A stretch of DNA of 64,000 bases from VAYN01 sp964540905 (lineage in GTDB: Bacteria; Actinomycetota; Thermoleophilia; Solirubrobacterales; 70-9), in the NCBI GenBank assembly GCA_964540905.1, contig CAZIOS010000010.1:18841-82840 (forward strand), given 5' to 3'. The position numbers and the translations under genes are program-made. Shown here piece by piece: positions 1-8,479 of the stretch (the first letter of the stretch is position 1; the number at the start of each line of letters is the position of its first letter). A model generated the notes under the pieces. The model was given only the letters and a program-made list of their open reading frames with translations. It had not been told where the DNA came from and made no database searches.

Positions 1-271
<271 letters not shown>

Positions 272-275
<4 letters not shown>

Positions 276-1516
276 CCGTCTCGGCCGACTCGTTCCCGAT
301 CGCGAAGGTCCGGGCCGCCTTCCCGGCGCTCGAGCGCGAGGTCCACGGGGAGCCGGTCGCCTACCTCGACAGCGGCGCCAGCTCGCAGCGGGTGCTGGCC
401 TCGATCCAGGCGGTCGATCGCTACGAGCGCCGCCACCACTCCAACGTCCACCGCGGCTCCCACACGCTCTCGGCCGAGGCGACCGAAGCCTACGAGGGGG
501 CGCGGGCGACGGTCGCCGACCACCTCGGCGCCGGCGACCGCCGCGAGCTGATCTTCGTCCGCAACGCGACCGAGGCGATCAACCTCGTCGCTCGCGCCTG
601 GGGCGACGCCAACCTCGGCCCGGGCGACCGCATCCTCCTGACCGAGATGGAGCATCACTCCAACATCGTCCCCTGGCAGCAGCTTGCCGAGCGGGTCGGG
701 GCGGAGATCGACTGGGCCCCGATCGACGACGAGGGGCTGCTCGACATGGCGGCGCTGGCGGCGCTGCTGGAGCGCGGCCCGAAGCTGGTCGCCGTCGCCC
801 ACGTCTCCAACGTGCTCGGGACCGAGAACCCGGTCGCCGAGATCGCCCGCCTCGCCCACGACGCCGGCGCCCTGGTCCTCGCCGACGGCGCCCAGGCGGC
901 GCCGAAGCTGCCGCTCGACGTCGCCGAGCTGGGGGTCGACTTCTACGCGATCACCGGCCACAAGCTCTACGCGCCGACCGGGATCGGGGCGCTGTGGGGG
1001 CGGCTCGAGCTGCTGCGGGAGATGCCGCCGTTCCTCGGCGGCGGCTCGATGATCCGCAAGGTCAGCCGCGAGGGCACCACCTACGCCGACGTGCCGGCGC
1101 GCTTCGAGGCGGGGACGCCGGCAATCGCGCAGGCGATCGGGATGGCCTCGGCGCTGCGCTGGCTCGACGCGCTCGGGATGGAGGCCGTGCGCGAGCACGA
1201 GCGCGAGATCGCCGACTACGCCCTGGAACGACTGGCGAGCGTCCCGGGGCTGCGCGTCTTCGGCCCGCCCCGCGGCCCCGAGCGGCTCGGCCCGGTCTCC
1301 TTCGAGATCGAGGGCATCCACGCCCACGACGTCTCCGAGATCCTCGACCGCCACGGCGTCGCCGTCCGCGCCGGCCACCACTGCGCCCAGGTGCTGATGG
1401 ACCGCCTCGGCGTCGCCGCCACCGCCCGCGCCAGCTTCGGCGTCTACACGACGCCGGCCGAGATCGACCGCCTGGTCGCCGGGCTCGAAGACGCCCGGCG
1501 CGTGTTCGCGCTCTAG
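272..1516 (+). CDS. sufS: SufS cysteine desulfurase
   Basis: A 414-residue class V aminotransferase-fold, PLP-dependent enzyme that removes sulfur from cysteine to feed Fe-S cluster assembly. The PLP lysine is Lys231 in ITGHKLYAPTGIGALWG, and the catalytic persulfide cysteine is Cys371 in RAGHHCAQ. The ATEAINLVA and HSNIVPWQ blocks are also typical of SufS (group II desulfurases). Length is normal for the family. The GTG start overlaps the sufC stop. SufU (2021-2446) is the expected zinc-dependent sulfur acceptor partner. Operon position and motifs agree, so the call is secure. Confidence 0.96.
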
Positions 1517-1532
1517 CGGGCCCCGACCCGGA

Positions 1533-1916
1533 TCAGTCGACCGGCACGATCTTCGAGCGTGCCGGCTTGCAGCTGATCCCGAGCGCGGCGCTGCCGTAGA
1601 GCGGCGCTTCGACGTAGTAGGCGCCGGAGACCAGCTTGTTGCCGATCGGCACCTTCCAGGTCCCGTCGGGGTTGCTGCGGCGGTGCCCGAGCAGGACGGA
1701 CCTGCCGTGGGCGAGCCGGTAGACCTTCAGCGGCCGTTCGGCGACGCAGAAGCTGCTCTTCGAGTGCAGCGCCCCGTGGAAGGCCGGGAATTTTTCGCTG
1801 ACGAAGATCTTCGTCGTGAAGGTCTTGGTCGGAGTCCGCGCCGCAACCGGAGCGGCAAGCAGGAGCGCGGCAAAGAGGGCGACGGCGAGGACGAGGGCGC
1901 GACGGCGGGCGGACAC
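1533..1916 (-). CDS. Small secreted protein of unknown function
   Basis: I do not recognise the family. An upstream ATG at 1943 is possible, but the GTG at 1916 has a perfect AAGGAG five bases before it and gives a clean signal peptide (basic VSARRRA, hydrophobic run, AAPVAA cleavage region), so 1916 is chosen (127 residues). The mature part is basic with two cysteines about 60 residues apart, which could form a disulfide in an exported protein. It sits inside the suf cluster, on the opposite strand to its neighbours, and ends just after sufS. A role in Fe-S assembly is not implied by the sequence. Confidence 0.72.
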   Translation of the reverse strand: MSARRRALVLAVALFAALLLAAPVAARTPTKTFTTKIFVSEKFPAFHGALHSKSSFCVAERPLKVYRLAHGRSVLLGHRRSNPDGTWKVPIGNKLVSGAYYVEAPLYGSAALGISCKPARSKIVPVD

Positions 1917-1957
1917 GGGAATCTCCTTGACGTGTGCCGCCAACTCTAAACCTGCTC

Positions 1958-1996
1958 GAGGCGACTTTCTGTCGCTATCCGACAGAAAGTCGCCTC
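1958..1996. repeat. Perfect 17-bp palindrome in divergent promoter region
   Basis: GAGGCGACTTTCTGTCG at 1958-1974 is exactly complementary to 1980-1996, with a 5-nt spacer (ctatc). It lies between the divergent secreted-protein gene and sufU, immediately before the sufU -10 box, with no T-run after it. It could be an operator or a dispersed palindromic repeat; a similar palindrome occurs inside addA at 28580-28622. Confidence 0.85.
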
Positions 1997-2008
1997 ACTC
2001 CGCTTCGC

Positions 2009-2014
2009 TAGCCT
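2009..2014 (+). promoter_or_regulatory. -10 box of sufU, probably leaderless
   Basis: TAGCCT ends 6 nt before the sufU ATG, and no Shine-Dalgarno sequence is present. This is the same arrangement as several other genes in the window. Confidence 0.5.
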
Positions 2015-2020
2015 CGGTGT

Positions 2021-2446
2021 ATGGACGAGCTCTATCGCGACCAGATCCTCGAGCACTACAAGCGGCCGCACAACTTCGGCCGCCTCGACAGCCCCGACCT
2101 CGAGTTCGAGGACACCAACCCGTTCTGCGGCGACGAGCAGCGGGTGACGATCCGGCTCGACGCGGACGACCGGGTGGCCGCGGTCGCCTTCGAGGGCAAG
2201 GGCTGCGCGATCTCGACCGCGGCGACCTCGCTGCTGACCGACGAGCTGGTCGGCAAATCGCGCCAGGAGCTGCTGCGGCTGCCGAAGGACTTCGTCCTCG
2301 AGCTACTGGGGATCGAGATCTCGGCGACGCGGATGAAGTGCGCGATGCTGGGCCTGAAGATCGTCAAGAGCGCCAGCCTCGGCCAGCCCGCCGAATGGGA
2401 GGACGAGGGCGAGGCCGGCAACCCCAGCGAAGCCGCAGCAATCTGA
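2021..2446 (+). CDS. sufU: SufU, zinc-dependent sulfurtransferase / scaffold
   Basis: A 141-residue NifU_N-fold protein. The ligand residues are visible: Cys36 and Asp38 in NPFCGD, Cys62 in GKGCAIS, and Cys107 in RMKCAMLG. In Gram-positive SUF systems SufU takes the persulfide sulfur from SufS and passes it to SufBCD. It follows sufS after the inserted minus-strand gene and precedes the Rieske gene by about 185 bases. The C-terminal tail is acidic and probably disordered. The start is the ATG directly after a TAGCCT box. The gene order sufC-sufS-sufU-Rieske-sufB-sufD differs from the usual sufBDCSU order. Confidence 0.93.
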   Translation: MDELYRDQILEHYKRPHNFGRLDSPDLEFEDTNPFCGDEQRVTIRLDADDRVAAVAFEGKGCAISTAATSLLTDELVGKSRQELLRLPKDFVLELLGIEISATRMKCAMLGLKIVKSASLGQPAEWEDEGEAGNPSEAAAI

Positions 2447-2632
2447 GTCAGCGCCCAACCGCGCTGTCGACTCTCCTCGCAGGTTTCGCCGATCTCTCAC
2501 CCGGGGCGCGGTGGTGGTCAAGCGCCTGTTACCCAGACGGCCCACCCGGCCCGGCCGCTAAAATCCGACCGGAGAAGTAGGATTAAGTCTCGATCCGCAC
2601 TAATCACCCTCGCACGGAAGCGACCCACCCTC

Positions 2633-2962
2633 TTGACCGACACCGCAGGAACGACGATCGCCGTCTGCCCCGCCGCCGAGCTGACGCCCGGCGAGATGCG
2701 GCTGGTCGAGCACGGCGGGCGCAAGATCGGCGTCTTCAACTGCGAGGGCGCGCTGTACGCGATCGAGGATCGCTGCTCCCACGACGACGGGCCGCTGGCC
2801 GAGGGCGAGTTCGATCCCGCCGCCTGCACCGTCGAGTGCCCCCGTCACGGCTCCCTCTTCGACCTGACCACCGGCAGGCCGAAGACGCTCCCAGCGTTCC
2901 GCCCGGTGCAAACGTTCCCGATAGCCATCGAGGACGACACCATCACCCTGGAGGTCGACTGA
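2633..2962 (+). CDS. Rieske-type [2Fe-2S] ferredoxin of the SUF locus
   Basis: A 109-residue soluble Rieske protein. Cluster ligands are Cys48 and His50 (RCSHDD) and Cys69 and His72 (CPRHGS), the C-x-H...C-x2-H pattern of bacterial Rieske ferredoxins. Such proteins carry electrons to oxygenases, but copies embedded in suf operons are common in actinobacteria and may deliver reducing power during cluster assembly (inference). It is followed after 2 nt by sufB, so the two are co-transcribed. The start is a TTG; no stronger start exists nearby, so the exact N-terminus is uncertain. A GATTA/TAATC inverted pair lies about 30-50 nt upstream and may be a regulator site. Confidence 0.88.
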   Translation: MTDTAGTTIAVCPAAELTPGEMRLVEHGGRKIGVFNCEGALYAIEDRCSHDDGPLAEGEFDPAACTVECPRHGSLFDLTTGRPKTLPAFRPVQTFPIAIEDDTITLEVD

Positions 2963-2964
2963 AC

Positions 2965-4398
2965 ATGGCAACGCCCGAGGTAGTCGCAGAGAAAAGAGAA
3001 CTGGCCGGCATCAACTCCGACTACAAGGAGAAGTTCGGCTTCCACGATTCCGAGACCGGCTACGCCTACAAGGCGCCAAAGGGCCTCTCGCGCGAGGTCG
3101 TCGAATCGATCTCCGAGTACAAGGACGAGCCGCAGTGGATGCGTGACTTCCGGCTGAAGGCGCTGGAGCACTTCTACTCGCGCCCGACCCCGACCTGGGG
3201 CGGCAACCTCGGCCAGATCGACTTCGACGACATCCACTACTTCGTCCGCGCCTCGGAGAAGAACAGCCGCGACTGGAGCGAGGTCCCCGAGGACATCAAA
3301 AACACCTTCGACCGGCTCGGCATCCCCGAGGCCGAGCGCAAATTCCTCTCCGGCGTCGGCGCCCAGTACGAGTCCGAGGTCGTCTACCACCAGGTCAACG
3401 AGAAGCTTGAGGCCCAGGGCGTGATCTTCACCGACATGGATACGGCGCTGCGCGAGCACGAGGACCTGGTGCGCGAGCACTGGGCGACGATCATCCCGCC
3501 CAACGACAACAAACTGGCGGCGCTGAACTCGGCCGTCTGGTCGGGCGGCTCCTTCGTCTACGTACCGGCCGGGGTCAAGGTCGAGATGCCGCTGCAGGCC
3601 TACTTCCGGATCAACACCGAGAACATGGGCCAGTTCGAGCGGACGCTGATCATCTGCGAGGAGGGCGCCGACGTCCACTACATCGAGGGCTGCACGGCGC
3701 CGGTCTACTCCAGCGACTCGCTGCACTCCGCGGTGGTCGAGATCGTCGCCAAGAAGAGCTCGCGGGTCCGTTACACGACGGTTCAGAACTGGTCGCAAAA
3801 CGTCTTCAACCTCGTCACCAAGCGCGCCGTTGCGCACGAGAAGGCGACGATGGAGTGGGTCGACTGCAACCTCGGCTCGAAACTGACGATGAAGTACCCG
3901 TCGATCTACCTGATGGGGCCCGAAGCCCACGGCGAGATCCTCTCGATCGCCTTCGCCGGCGACGGCCAGCACCAGGACGCCGGCGGCAAGATCATTCACG
4001 CGGCGCCGCGGACCAGCTCCTCGATCTTCTCCAAGTCGATCTCCAAGGACGGCGGCCGGGCGACCTACCGCGGCCTGCTGGAAATCGCCGACGGGGCGAC
4101 CGAATCGCGCTCGAAGGTCGTCTGCGACGCGCTCCTGCTCGACGAGGACTCGCGCTCGGACACCTACCCGACGATCCGGATCGACGAGAACGACGCCGAC
4201 GTCGGCCACGAGGCCACCGTCTCCAAGATCGGCGACGAGCAGCTCTTCTACCTGCAGAGCCGCGGGCTCAGCGAGGAGGAGGCTTCGAAGATGATCGTCA
4301 ACGGCTTCATCGAGCCGGTGACCAAGGAGCTGCCGATGGAGTACGCGGTCGAGCTCAACCGGCTGATCGAGCTGCAGATGGAGGGCTCAATTGGCTGA
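2965..4398 (+). CDS. sufB: SufB, Fe-S scaffold subunit
   Basis: A 477-residue SufB/SufD-family beta-helix scaffold. The stretch YTTVQNWSQNVFNLVTKRA and the C-terminal LFYLQSRGLSEEEA block are characteristic of SufB. The conserved cysteine is present in EGCTAPVYSSDSLHSA. It forms the SufBCD complex on which new clusters are built. The ATG at 2965 follows the Rieske stop by two bases; longer in-frame extensions upstream overlap the Rieske gene and are rejected. Its 3' end overlaps sufD by eight bases. Confidence 0.95.
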   Translation: MATPEVVAEKRELAGINSDYKEKFGFHDSETGYAYKAPKGLSREVVESISEYKDEPQWMRDFRLKALEHFYSRPTPTWGGNLGQIDFDDIHYFVRASEKNSRDWSEVPEDIKNTFDRLGIPEAERKFLSGVGAQYESEVVYHQVNEKLEAQGVIFTDMDTALREHEDLVREHWATIIPPNDNKLAALNSAVWSGGSFVYVPAGVKVEMPLQAYFRINTENMGQFERTLIICEEGADVHYIEGCTAPVYSSDSLHSAVVEIVAKKSSRVRYTTVQNWSQNVFNLVTKRAVAHEKATMEWVDCNLGSKLTMKYPSIYLMGPEAHGEILSIAFAGDGQHQDAGGKIIHAAPRTSSSIFSKSISKDGGRATYRGLLEIADGATESRSKVVCDALLLDEDSRSDTYPTIRIDENDADVGHEATVSKIGDEQLFYLQSRGLSEEEASKMIVNGFIEPVTKELPMEYAVELNRLIELQMEGSIG

Positions 4399-5500
4399 GG
4401 TCGCGACCCTGCCGCCCCTTCCCGACCAGAGGGCGAAGGGGTGGGAATTCACCGACCTCTCCGGCCTCGACCTCGATTCCTACGAGCCCGGCTCCGCCCA
4501 GGCCTCGATCGAGCCCGCCGCGGGGGCGGTGGTGCTGCCGCTGAAGGAGGCGCTGGAGTCGCGGCCGGAGCTGGTCGAGGGACGGCTCGGCTCGCTGGCG
4601 CCGGGCGCCGACCCCTTCGTCGCCCGCAACGACGCCGCCTGGAGCGACGGCGTCCTCGTTCACGTGCCGGCCGGGGTGAGGCTGGAGACGCCGATCCGGA
4701 TCGAGGTGCCGCTGGACGAGGACGGCGAGGCGCTGCACTGGCGCACCCTGATCGTGCTCGAGGAGGGCGCCGAGGCGGAGATCTGGGAGCACTGGTCCTC
4801 GCCCAGCGACGAGGTTGACGGGCTGCTCAACTCGGTGGTCGAGCTCAGCGTCGGCCAGGCGGCGACGCTGCGCTACGTCAACACCCAGGACATCTCCGAA
4901 CGGGCCTGGATCTTCGCCACCCAGCGCGCCCAGGTCGAGCGCGACGGCCGTCTCGACTGGGCGGCGCTCGGCTTCGGCTCGGCCCGCGGCAAGGTGCGGA
5001 TGGAGACCAAGCTCGCCGGCCCCGGCTCCGAGGCACGGGTCACCGGCGGTTACGCCGGCGGCCCCGGTCAGCACCTCGACTACGACACCACCCAGGAGCA
5101 CGCGGCGCCCAACACCGACTCCGACCTCGCCTTCCGCGGCGTCCTCGCCGCCGGCGCCACCGCGGTCTGGCGCGGGATGATCAAGGTCGACCCCGGCGCC
5201 CAGGGGACCGACGCCTTCCAGGAGAGCCGCAACCTGCTGCTCTCGCCCGAGGCCCACGCCGACGCGATCCCCGGCCTCGAGATCCTCGCCGACGACGTCC
5301 GCTGCACCCACGCGGCGGCGATCGCCCAGGTCGACAAGGACCAGCTCTTCTACCTGACCTCGCGCGGGCTCGGCGCGGCGGCGGCGAAGTCGCTGATCAT
5401 CGAAGGCTTCCTCGAGTCGCTGGTCGAACGGCTGGCCGAGGGCCCGGTGCGGGACGAGATCTCCGCCGCCCTAGAGCGGCGGCTCGCCGAGATCCTCTGA
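4391..5500 (+). CDS. sufD: SufD, Fe-S scaffold subunit
   Basis: A 369-residue SufB/SufD-family protein, shorter than SufB as usual for SufD. Recognisable are VLVHVPAGVRLETPI in the N-terminal half and DQLFYLTSRGLGAAAAKSLI near the C-terminus. It pairs with SufB in the SufBC2D scaffold. The TTG start at 4391 lies within the end of sufB, so translation is coupled. It is the last gene of the plus-strand suf run and is followed by a strong hairpin at 5516-5594. Confidence 0.94.
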   Translation: MAEVATLPPLPDQRAKGWEFTDLSGLDLDSYEPGSAQASIEPAAGAVVLPLKEALESRPELVEGRLGSLAPGADPFVARNDAAWSDGVLVHVPAGVRLETPIRIEVPLDEDGEALHWRTLIVLEEGAEAEIWEHWSSPSDEVDGLLNSVVELSVGQAATLRYVNTQDISERAWIFATQRAQVERDGRLDWAALGFGSARGKVRMETKLAGPGSEARVTGGYAGGPGQHLDYDTTQEHAAPNTDSDLAFRGVLAAGATAVWRGMIKVDPGAQGTDAFQESRNLLLSPEAHADAIPGLEILADDVRCTHAAAIAQVDKDQLFYLTSRGLGAAAAKSLIIEGFLESLVERLAEGPVRDEISAALERRLAEIL

Positions 5501-5515
5501 GACGAAGCGCTCCGA

Positions 5516-5594
5516 CGGCGGGTCCTTCACGGGGGAGGGTCCTGCGGGCGGGCAGGTGTGTCCGTCCTCGGACCCTCCCCCGCGCCACCCGCCG
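5516..5594. terminator. Nested hairpin downstream of sufD
   Basis: Outer arms CGGCGGGT (5516-5523) and ACCCGCCG (5587-5594) and inner arms GGGGGAGGGTCC (5531-5542) and GGACCCTCCCCC (5570-5581) are perfectly complementary. It lies between the convergent sufD and a minus-strand gene and probably stops transcription from one or both sides. There is no clear T-tract, which is common in high-GC actinobacteria. Confidence 0.6.
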
Positions 5595-5721
5595 ACGAAT
5601 CGTTTCGATCTTCGCGCTTCTGAACCCTGTTGCTTCTGAGGATCCCAGCGATCACGATGACCACGGGCATGATGTAGAAGATCCAGAGGAAGTGGCCGAT
5701 GTGGGCGAGCGGCGGGGTCAA
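5527..5721 (-). CDS. Possible small single-span membrane protein
   Basis: A 64-codon frame whose TTG overlaps the stop of the upstream membrane-protein gene (TTGA). It encodes one hydrophobic helix (FLWIFYIMPVVIVIAGIL, residues about 12-29) followed by a basic then proline-rich tail. Overlap with the upstream gene and the clean membrane segment favour a real small subunit. However, the last third of the frame is made of the 5531-5581 hairpin, so the C-terminus may not be functional protein. The family is not recognised. Confidence 0.5.
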   Translation of the reverse strand: MTPPLAHIGHFLWIFYIMPVVIVIAGILRSNRVQKREDRNDSSAGGAGEGPRTDTPARPQDPPP

Positions 5722-7124
5722 CCGTTGCCGACCGAGAGCAGGTAGAGGCCGAAGCAGGTGAAGGCGACCATCACCGCCAGCATCCAGTACTGCGAGCGCG
5801 AGGCGTCGCGGTAGTCGGGCCAGTAGACGAGGGCGCGGTCGTGGGCCAGGGTGAGGCCGAGCACGTGGCCGACCACCAGCGCCCCGACCTGGACGTACCA
5901 GATCGCGTTGGAGCTGAGGACGTGGAAGTCGATGCCGCCGGAGGCGGTGCCGAAGAGGTCGGTGGTGGCGGTGCCGAGCGGGTCGGAGAGCAGGTAGGTG
6001 ACCTGGGCCTGCTCCTGGAAGACGAAGAGGCTGAAGTAGTGGGCGACGAGGTAGGCGAGCGCGATCGGGATCAGGGTGTGGGCGAAGCCGGTCCGCAACT
6101 TCGCCAGCGACGGCGCCCCGCGCACGGTCCGCATCCCTCGCACGCCGAGGGTGTAGACGAGGCCGACGGCGGCGACGGTCAGCAGCATGAAGATGCTGTC
6201 GGCGAGGCGCATTGCCGAGATCGGGCCGATCCCCGCTTCGACGAACCAGTTGTAGAGCTGTTCGATGCCGGCTTTGAAGGCGCCCTCCTCGCCGCCGTCG
6301 AAGCTGGTCGAGGCGATCGAGGCGATCACCACCGCGGCCGAGCCCGGCACCGTCGCCCAGTGGCTGGCGGCGGCGAGCGCGCGGCGGCGGCCGAGCCGGC
6401 CGTCGCGGACGCCGAGCGGGGAGAGCTGGGAGAACATCCCGAAGTAGACCGAGAAGACCTCGCCGCGCTGGCACCACTCCTCGACCCCGAACAGGGCCAT
6501 CATCGCCAGCGTGTAGCCGCTGTAGACGACGGCGGCGACCCCGGCCGCGTGCGGCGGCAGGCCGACGGCGACGCCGCCGGTGGAGCCGTAGACGACCTCG
6601 AGCCAGACGAAGGCGACGAGGCCGGCGGCGGCGGGCCAGCGCCCGAGCCGGTCGGGATAGCGCAGGTGGGCGGGGCGCTCGCCGGCGATCAGGCGGAAGC
6701 CGCCGCCGGCGACGCGGCCGACCGCGCGCCAGGGGTTGAAGGGCCGGAAGACGTCGCCGAACAGGGCCGAGAAGAAGGCGAAGCCGATCCAGGTGGTGAC
6801 GAAGAAGAAGGTGATCGCGAAGTTGCGGTCGGGCGCTTCGCTGCCGCGCAGGCCGCTGTAGATGCCGACGCCGAGCAGGAAGACGCCGATCAGGCCGCAG
6901 AGCACCTGCAGCGGCCAGCCGAGCAGGGCGCGGGAGAGCCAGGCGGAGAGCGGGCGCCAGTTCTCGCGCTCGAAGCGGGGCTTGCGCCAGGCGGCCGAGA
7001 GCGCGAAGAAGGAGACGATGAGGACGATCGAGGCCGCCCAGGCGAAGAGCCAGGAGGGGATCGGCAGATCCTGGCGGGCGACCAGCGCGTGCGCGAAGGG
7101 AATCAAGCTTACGGCGTCACCCAC
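5718..7124 (-). CDS. Polytopic membrane protein (fenitrothion-hydrolase-like annotation)
   Basis: A 468-residue integral membrane protein with roughly ten to twelve hydrophobic segments and almost no long soluble domain. From memory, similar actinobacterial proteins are often annotated as fenitrothion hydrolase-like; no catalytic motif is visible that supports a hydrolase, so I treat the function as unknown. It overlaps by 16 nt the upstream cupredoxin-like protein gene and overlaps by four bases the small membrane ORF downstream, so the three may form one complex. The start is the ATG at 7124, in the run GDAVSLIPFAHALV, which may be a poorly cleaved signal or first helix. Confidence 0.6.
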   Translation of the reverse strand: MGDAVSLIPFAHALVARQDLPIPSWLFAWAASIVLIVSFFALSAAWRKPRFERENWRPLSAWLSRALLGWPLQVLCGLIGVFLLGVGIYSGLRGSEAPDRNFAITFFFVTTWIGFAFFSALFGDVFRPFNPWRAVGRVAGGGFRLIAGERPAHLRYPDRLGRWPAAAGLVAFVWLEVVYGSTGGVAVGLPPHAAGVAAVVYSGYTLAMMALFGVEEWCQRGEVFSVYFGMFSQLSPLGVRDGRLGRRRALAAASHWATVPGSAAVVIASIASTSFDGGEEGAFKAGIEQLYNWFVEAGIGPISAMRLADSIFMLLTVAAVGLVYTLGVRGMRTVRGAPSLAKLRTGFAHTLIPIALAYLVAHYFSLFVFQEQAQVTYLLSDPLGTATTDLFGTASGGIDFHVLSSNAIWYVQVGALVVGHVLGLTLAHDRALVYWPDYRDASRSQYWMLAVMVAFTCFGLYLLSVGNG

Positions 7125-7633
7125 AGCTCGGCGATGCCGATGTAGGTGGCGGCGGCGATCACCGGGAACTGGCCGGTGTGGGTCGCCTTGAACGAGACCA
7201 CGGAGCCCGATTCGACCGTCTCGGCAACCCCGTAGCCGGGGATTTCGATCGCCACCGGTTCGGTCGTCTCGACCTTGAAGCGGATCCGTTCGCCGCGCCG
7301 GAAGCGCAGCCGCACCGGCCCGGTGGCTTCGGGCGGGGCGCCGCCGATCACTTCGACCGTGGGCACCGGGCGCGGGGCGGGCTTCGGGGCGGGCTTGGCC
7401 TGCGGCTGCGGAGCCGGAGCGGCTTCCCGGACGGAGGCGGGTTCCGGCGGCTTGCCGGTGTCGACGCCGGTGATTCGCGGCGCGTCGACCGTGCCTTCGC
7501 TGCCGAGGAAGACGAAGGCGGCGACCACGGCGATGCCGAGCAGCACGCCGGCAGCGATCCCGACGATGAGATCTACCCTGCGGCTGCGCGGCTTTACCGG
7601 AGGCGGGGGGCTCCCTACGAGCAGCGGTGACAA
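7109..7633 (-). CDS. Membrane-anchored cupredoxin-like protein
   Basis: One transmembrane segment (VDLIVGIAAGVLLGIAVVAAFVFL), then a proline/alanine-rich linker, then a roughly 90-residue beta domain ending in TGQFPVIAAATYIGIAELWVTP. The C-terminal pattern (FRRGERIRFKV, IEIPGYGV, TGQFPV) resembles cupredoxins of the CoxII type, but the copper histidine and cysteine ligands are not apparent. The start is uncertain: TTG at 7633 is chosen because further upstream extension runs into the divergent gene. The gene overlaps the polytopic membrane protein by 16 nt, which suggests a joint membrane complex. Confidence 0.6.
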   Translation of the reverse strand: MSPLLVGSPPPPVKPRSRRVDLIVGIAAGVLLGIAVVAAFVFLGSEGTVDAPRITGVDTGKPPEPASVREAAPAPQPQAKPAPKPAPRPVPTVEVIGGAPPEATGPVRLRFRRGERIRFKVETTEPVAIEIPGYGVAETVESGSVVSFKATHTGQFPVIAAATYIGIAELWVTP

Positions 7634-7657
7634 GGCGACCCAGGATAACGTCCGGGG

Positions 7658-8479
7658 GTGCGCCCCGGACGCGACAACATCGCCGCTCCCGACCTGCCCA
7701 GCGGCCTCTCCTGGGTCGGGCTGGAGCCGGAGTCGATGCCGGCGCTGACCGCCGGTGGCCCGGCGCTCGTCCATTTCATCGACTTCGCCCAGCTCAACAG
7801 CGTCCGCACCCTGCCCTACCTGAGCGAGTGGTCGCACCGCTACCGCGAGGCCGGCCTCAGCGTGATCGGCGTGCAGGCGCCGCGCTTTCCCTTCGGCGCC
7901 GACCACGAGGTGGTGGCCGCCGGGCTCGAGGACCTAGGGGTCGAGTTCCCGGTGGTGATCGACGAGGAGCAGGAGCTGTGGAGCGCCTACGGCTGCGAGG
8001 GCTGGCCCAGCCTCTTCCTCTGGAGCCTCGGCGGCGCCCTCAGCTGGGCCCACTTCGGCGAGGGCGAATACCTGGCGACGGAGATCGCGATCCAGGAAGA
8101 GCTGCGCGAGATCGACGCCCTGCGGGAGCTGCCGGAGGCGCTGGCGCCGCTGCGCCCCGGCGACGCCCCCGGCGCCCGCGTGATCGCCCCCAGCGCCGAG
8201 CTCTTCCCCGGCGGCTCCTGGGAGCGGCCCTGGGTCGCCGGCGAGGACGACGACGAGCTGGCGGTCGAGTACATGGCCGGCGGCGCCTTCGCGACGATCG
8301 AGGGGATCGGCGACCTCGAGCTGGAGCTCGACGGCCGCCCGCTCGACCCCGTCGCCGGCGCCAGCACCGGCCTCGTGACGCTCACCGAGCACGACCGCCA
8401 CGGCATCCACCAGCTGGTCCTGCGCCCCTCCTCCGGCCTGCGGGTCTGGTCGCTCAGCTTTTCGGCTGGAATGCCCTAG
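7658..8479 (+). CDS. DipZ-like thioredoxin-fold protein lacking both active-site cysteines
   Basis: A 273-residue protein. Residues about 38-150 match the thioredoxin domain of DipZ/TlpA-like proteins (VRTLPYL, GLSVIGVQAP, WPSLFLWSLGG, GEGEY). Where the family has SCINCLRTLPYL this protein has Gln45 and Ser48 (AQLNSVRTLPYL), so no CxxC remains. Residues about 180-273 form a second beta domain like the DipZ carbohydrate-binding-like tail. No signal peptide or membrane anchor is seen. The GTG start follows a GATAAC box by 7 nt. It is probably not a disulfide oxidoreductase; a binding role is possible. Confidence 0.68.
   Translation: MRPGRDNIAAPDLPSGLSWVGLEPESMPALTAGGPALVHFIDFAQLNSVRTLPYLSEWSHRYREAGLSVIGVQAPRFPFGADHEVVAAGLEDLGVEFPVVIDEEQELWSAYGCEGWPSLFLWSLGGALSWAHFGEGEYLATEIAIQEELREIDALRELPEALAPLRPGDAPGARVIAPSAELFPGGSWERPWVAGEDDDELAVEYMAGGAFATIEGIGDLELELDGRPLDPVAGASTGLVTLTEHDRHGIHQLVLRPSSGLRVWSLSFSAGMP

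Noticed and set aside
5516..5594. The sufD hairpin as a third copy of the 36451/36781 structured element
   Set aside because: The outer G-rich stem is similar in style, but the inner core (GATTTTCGC etc.) is absent.
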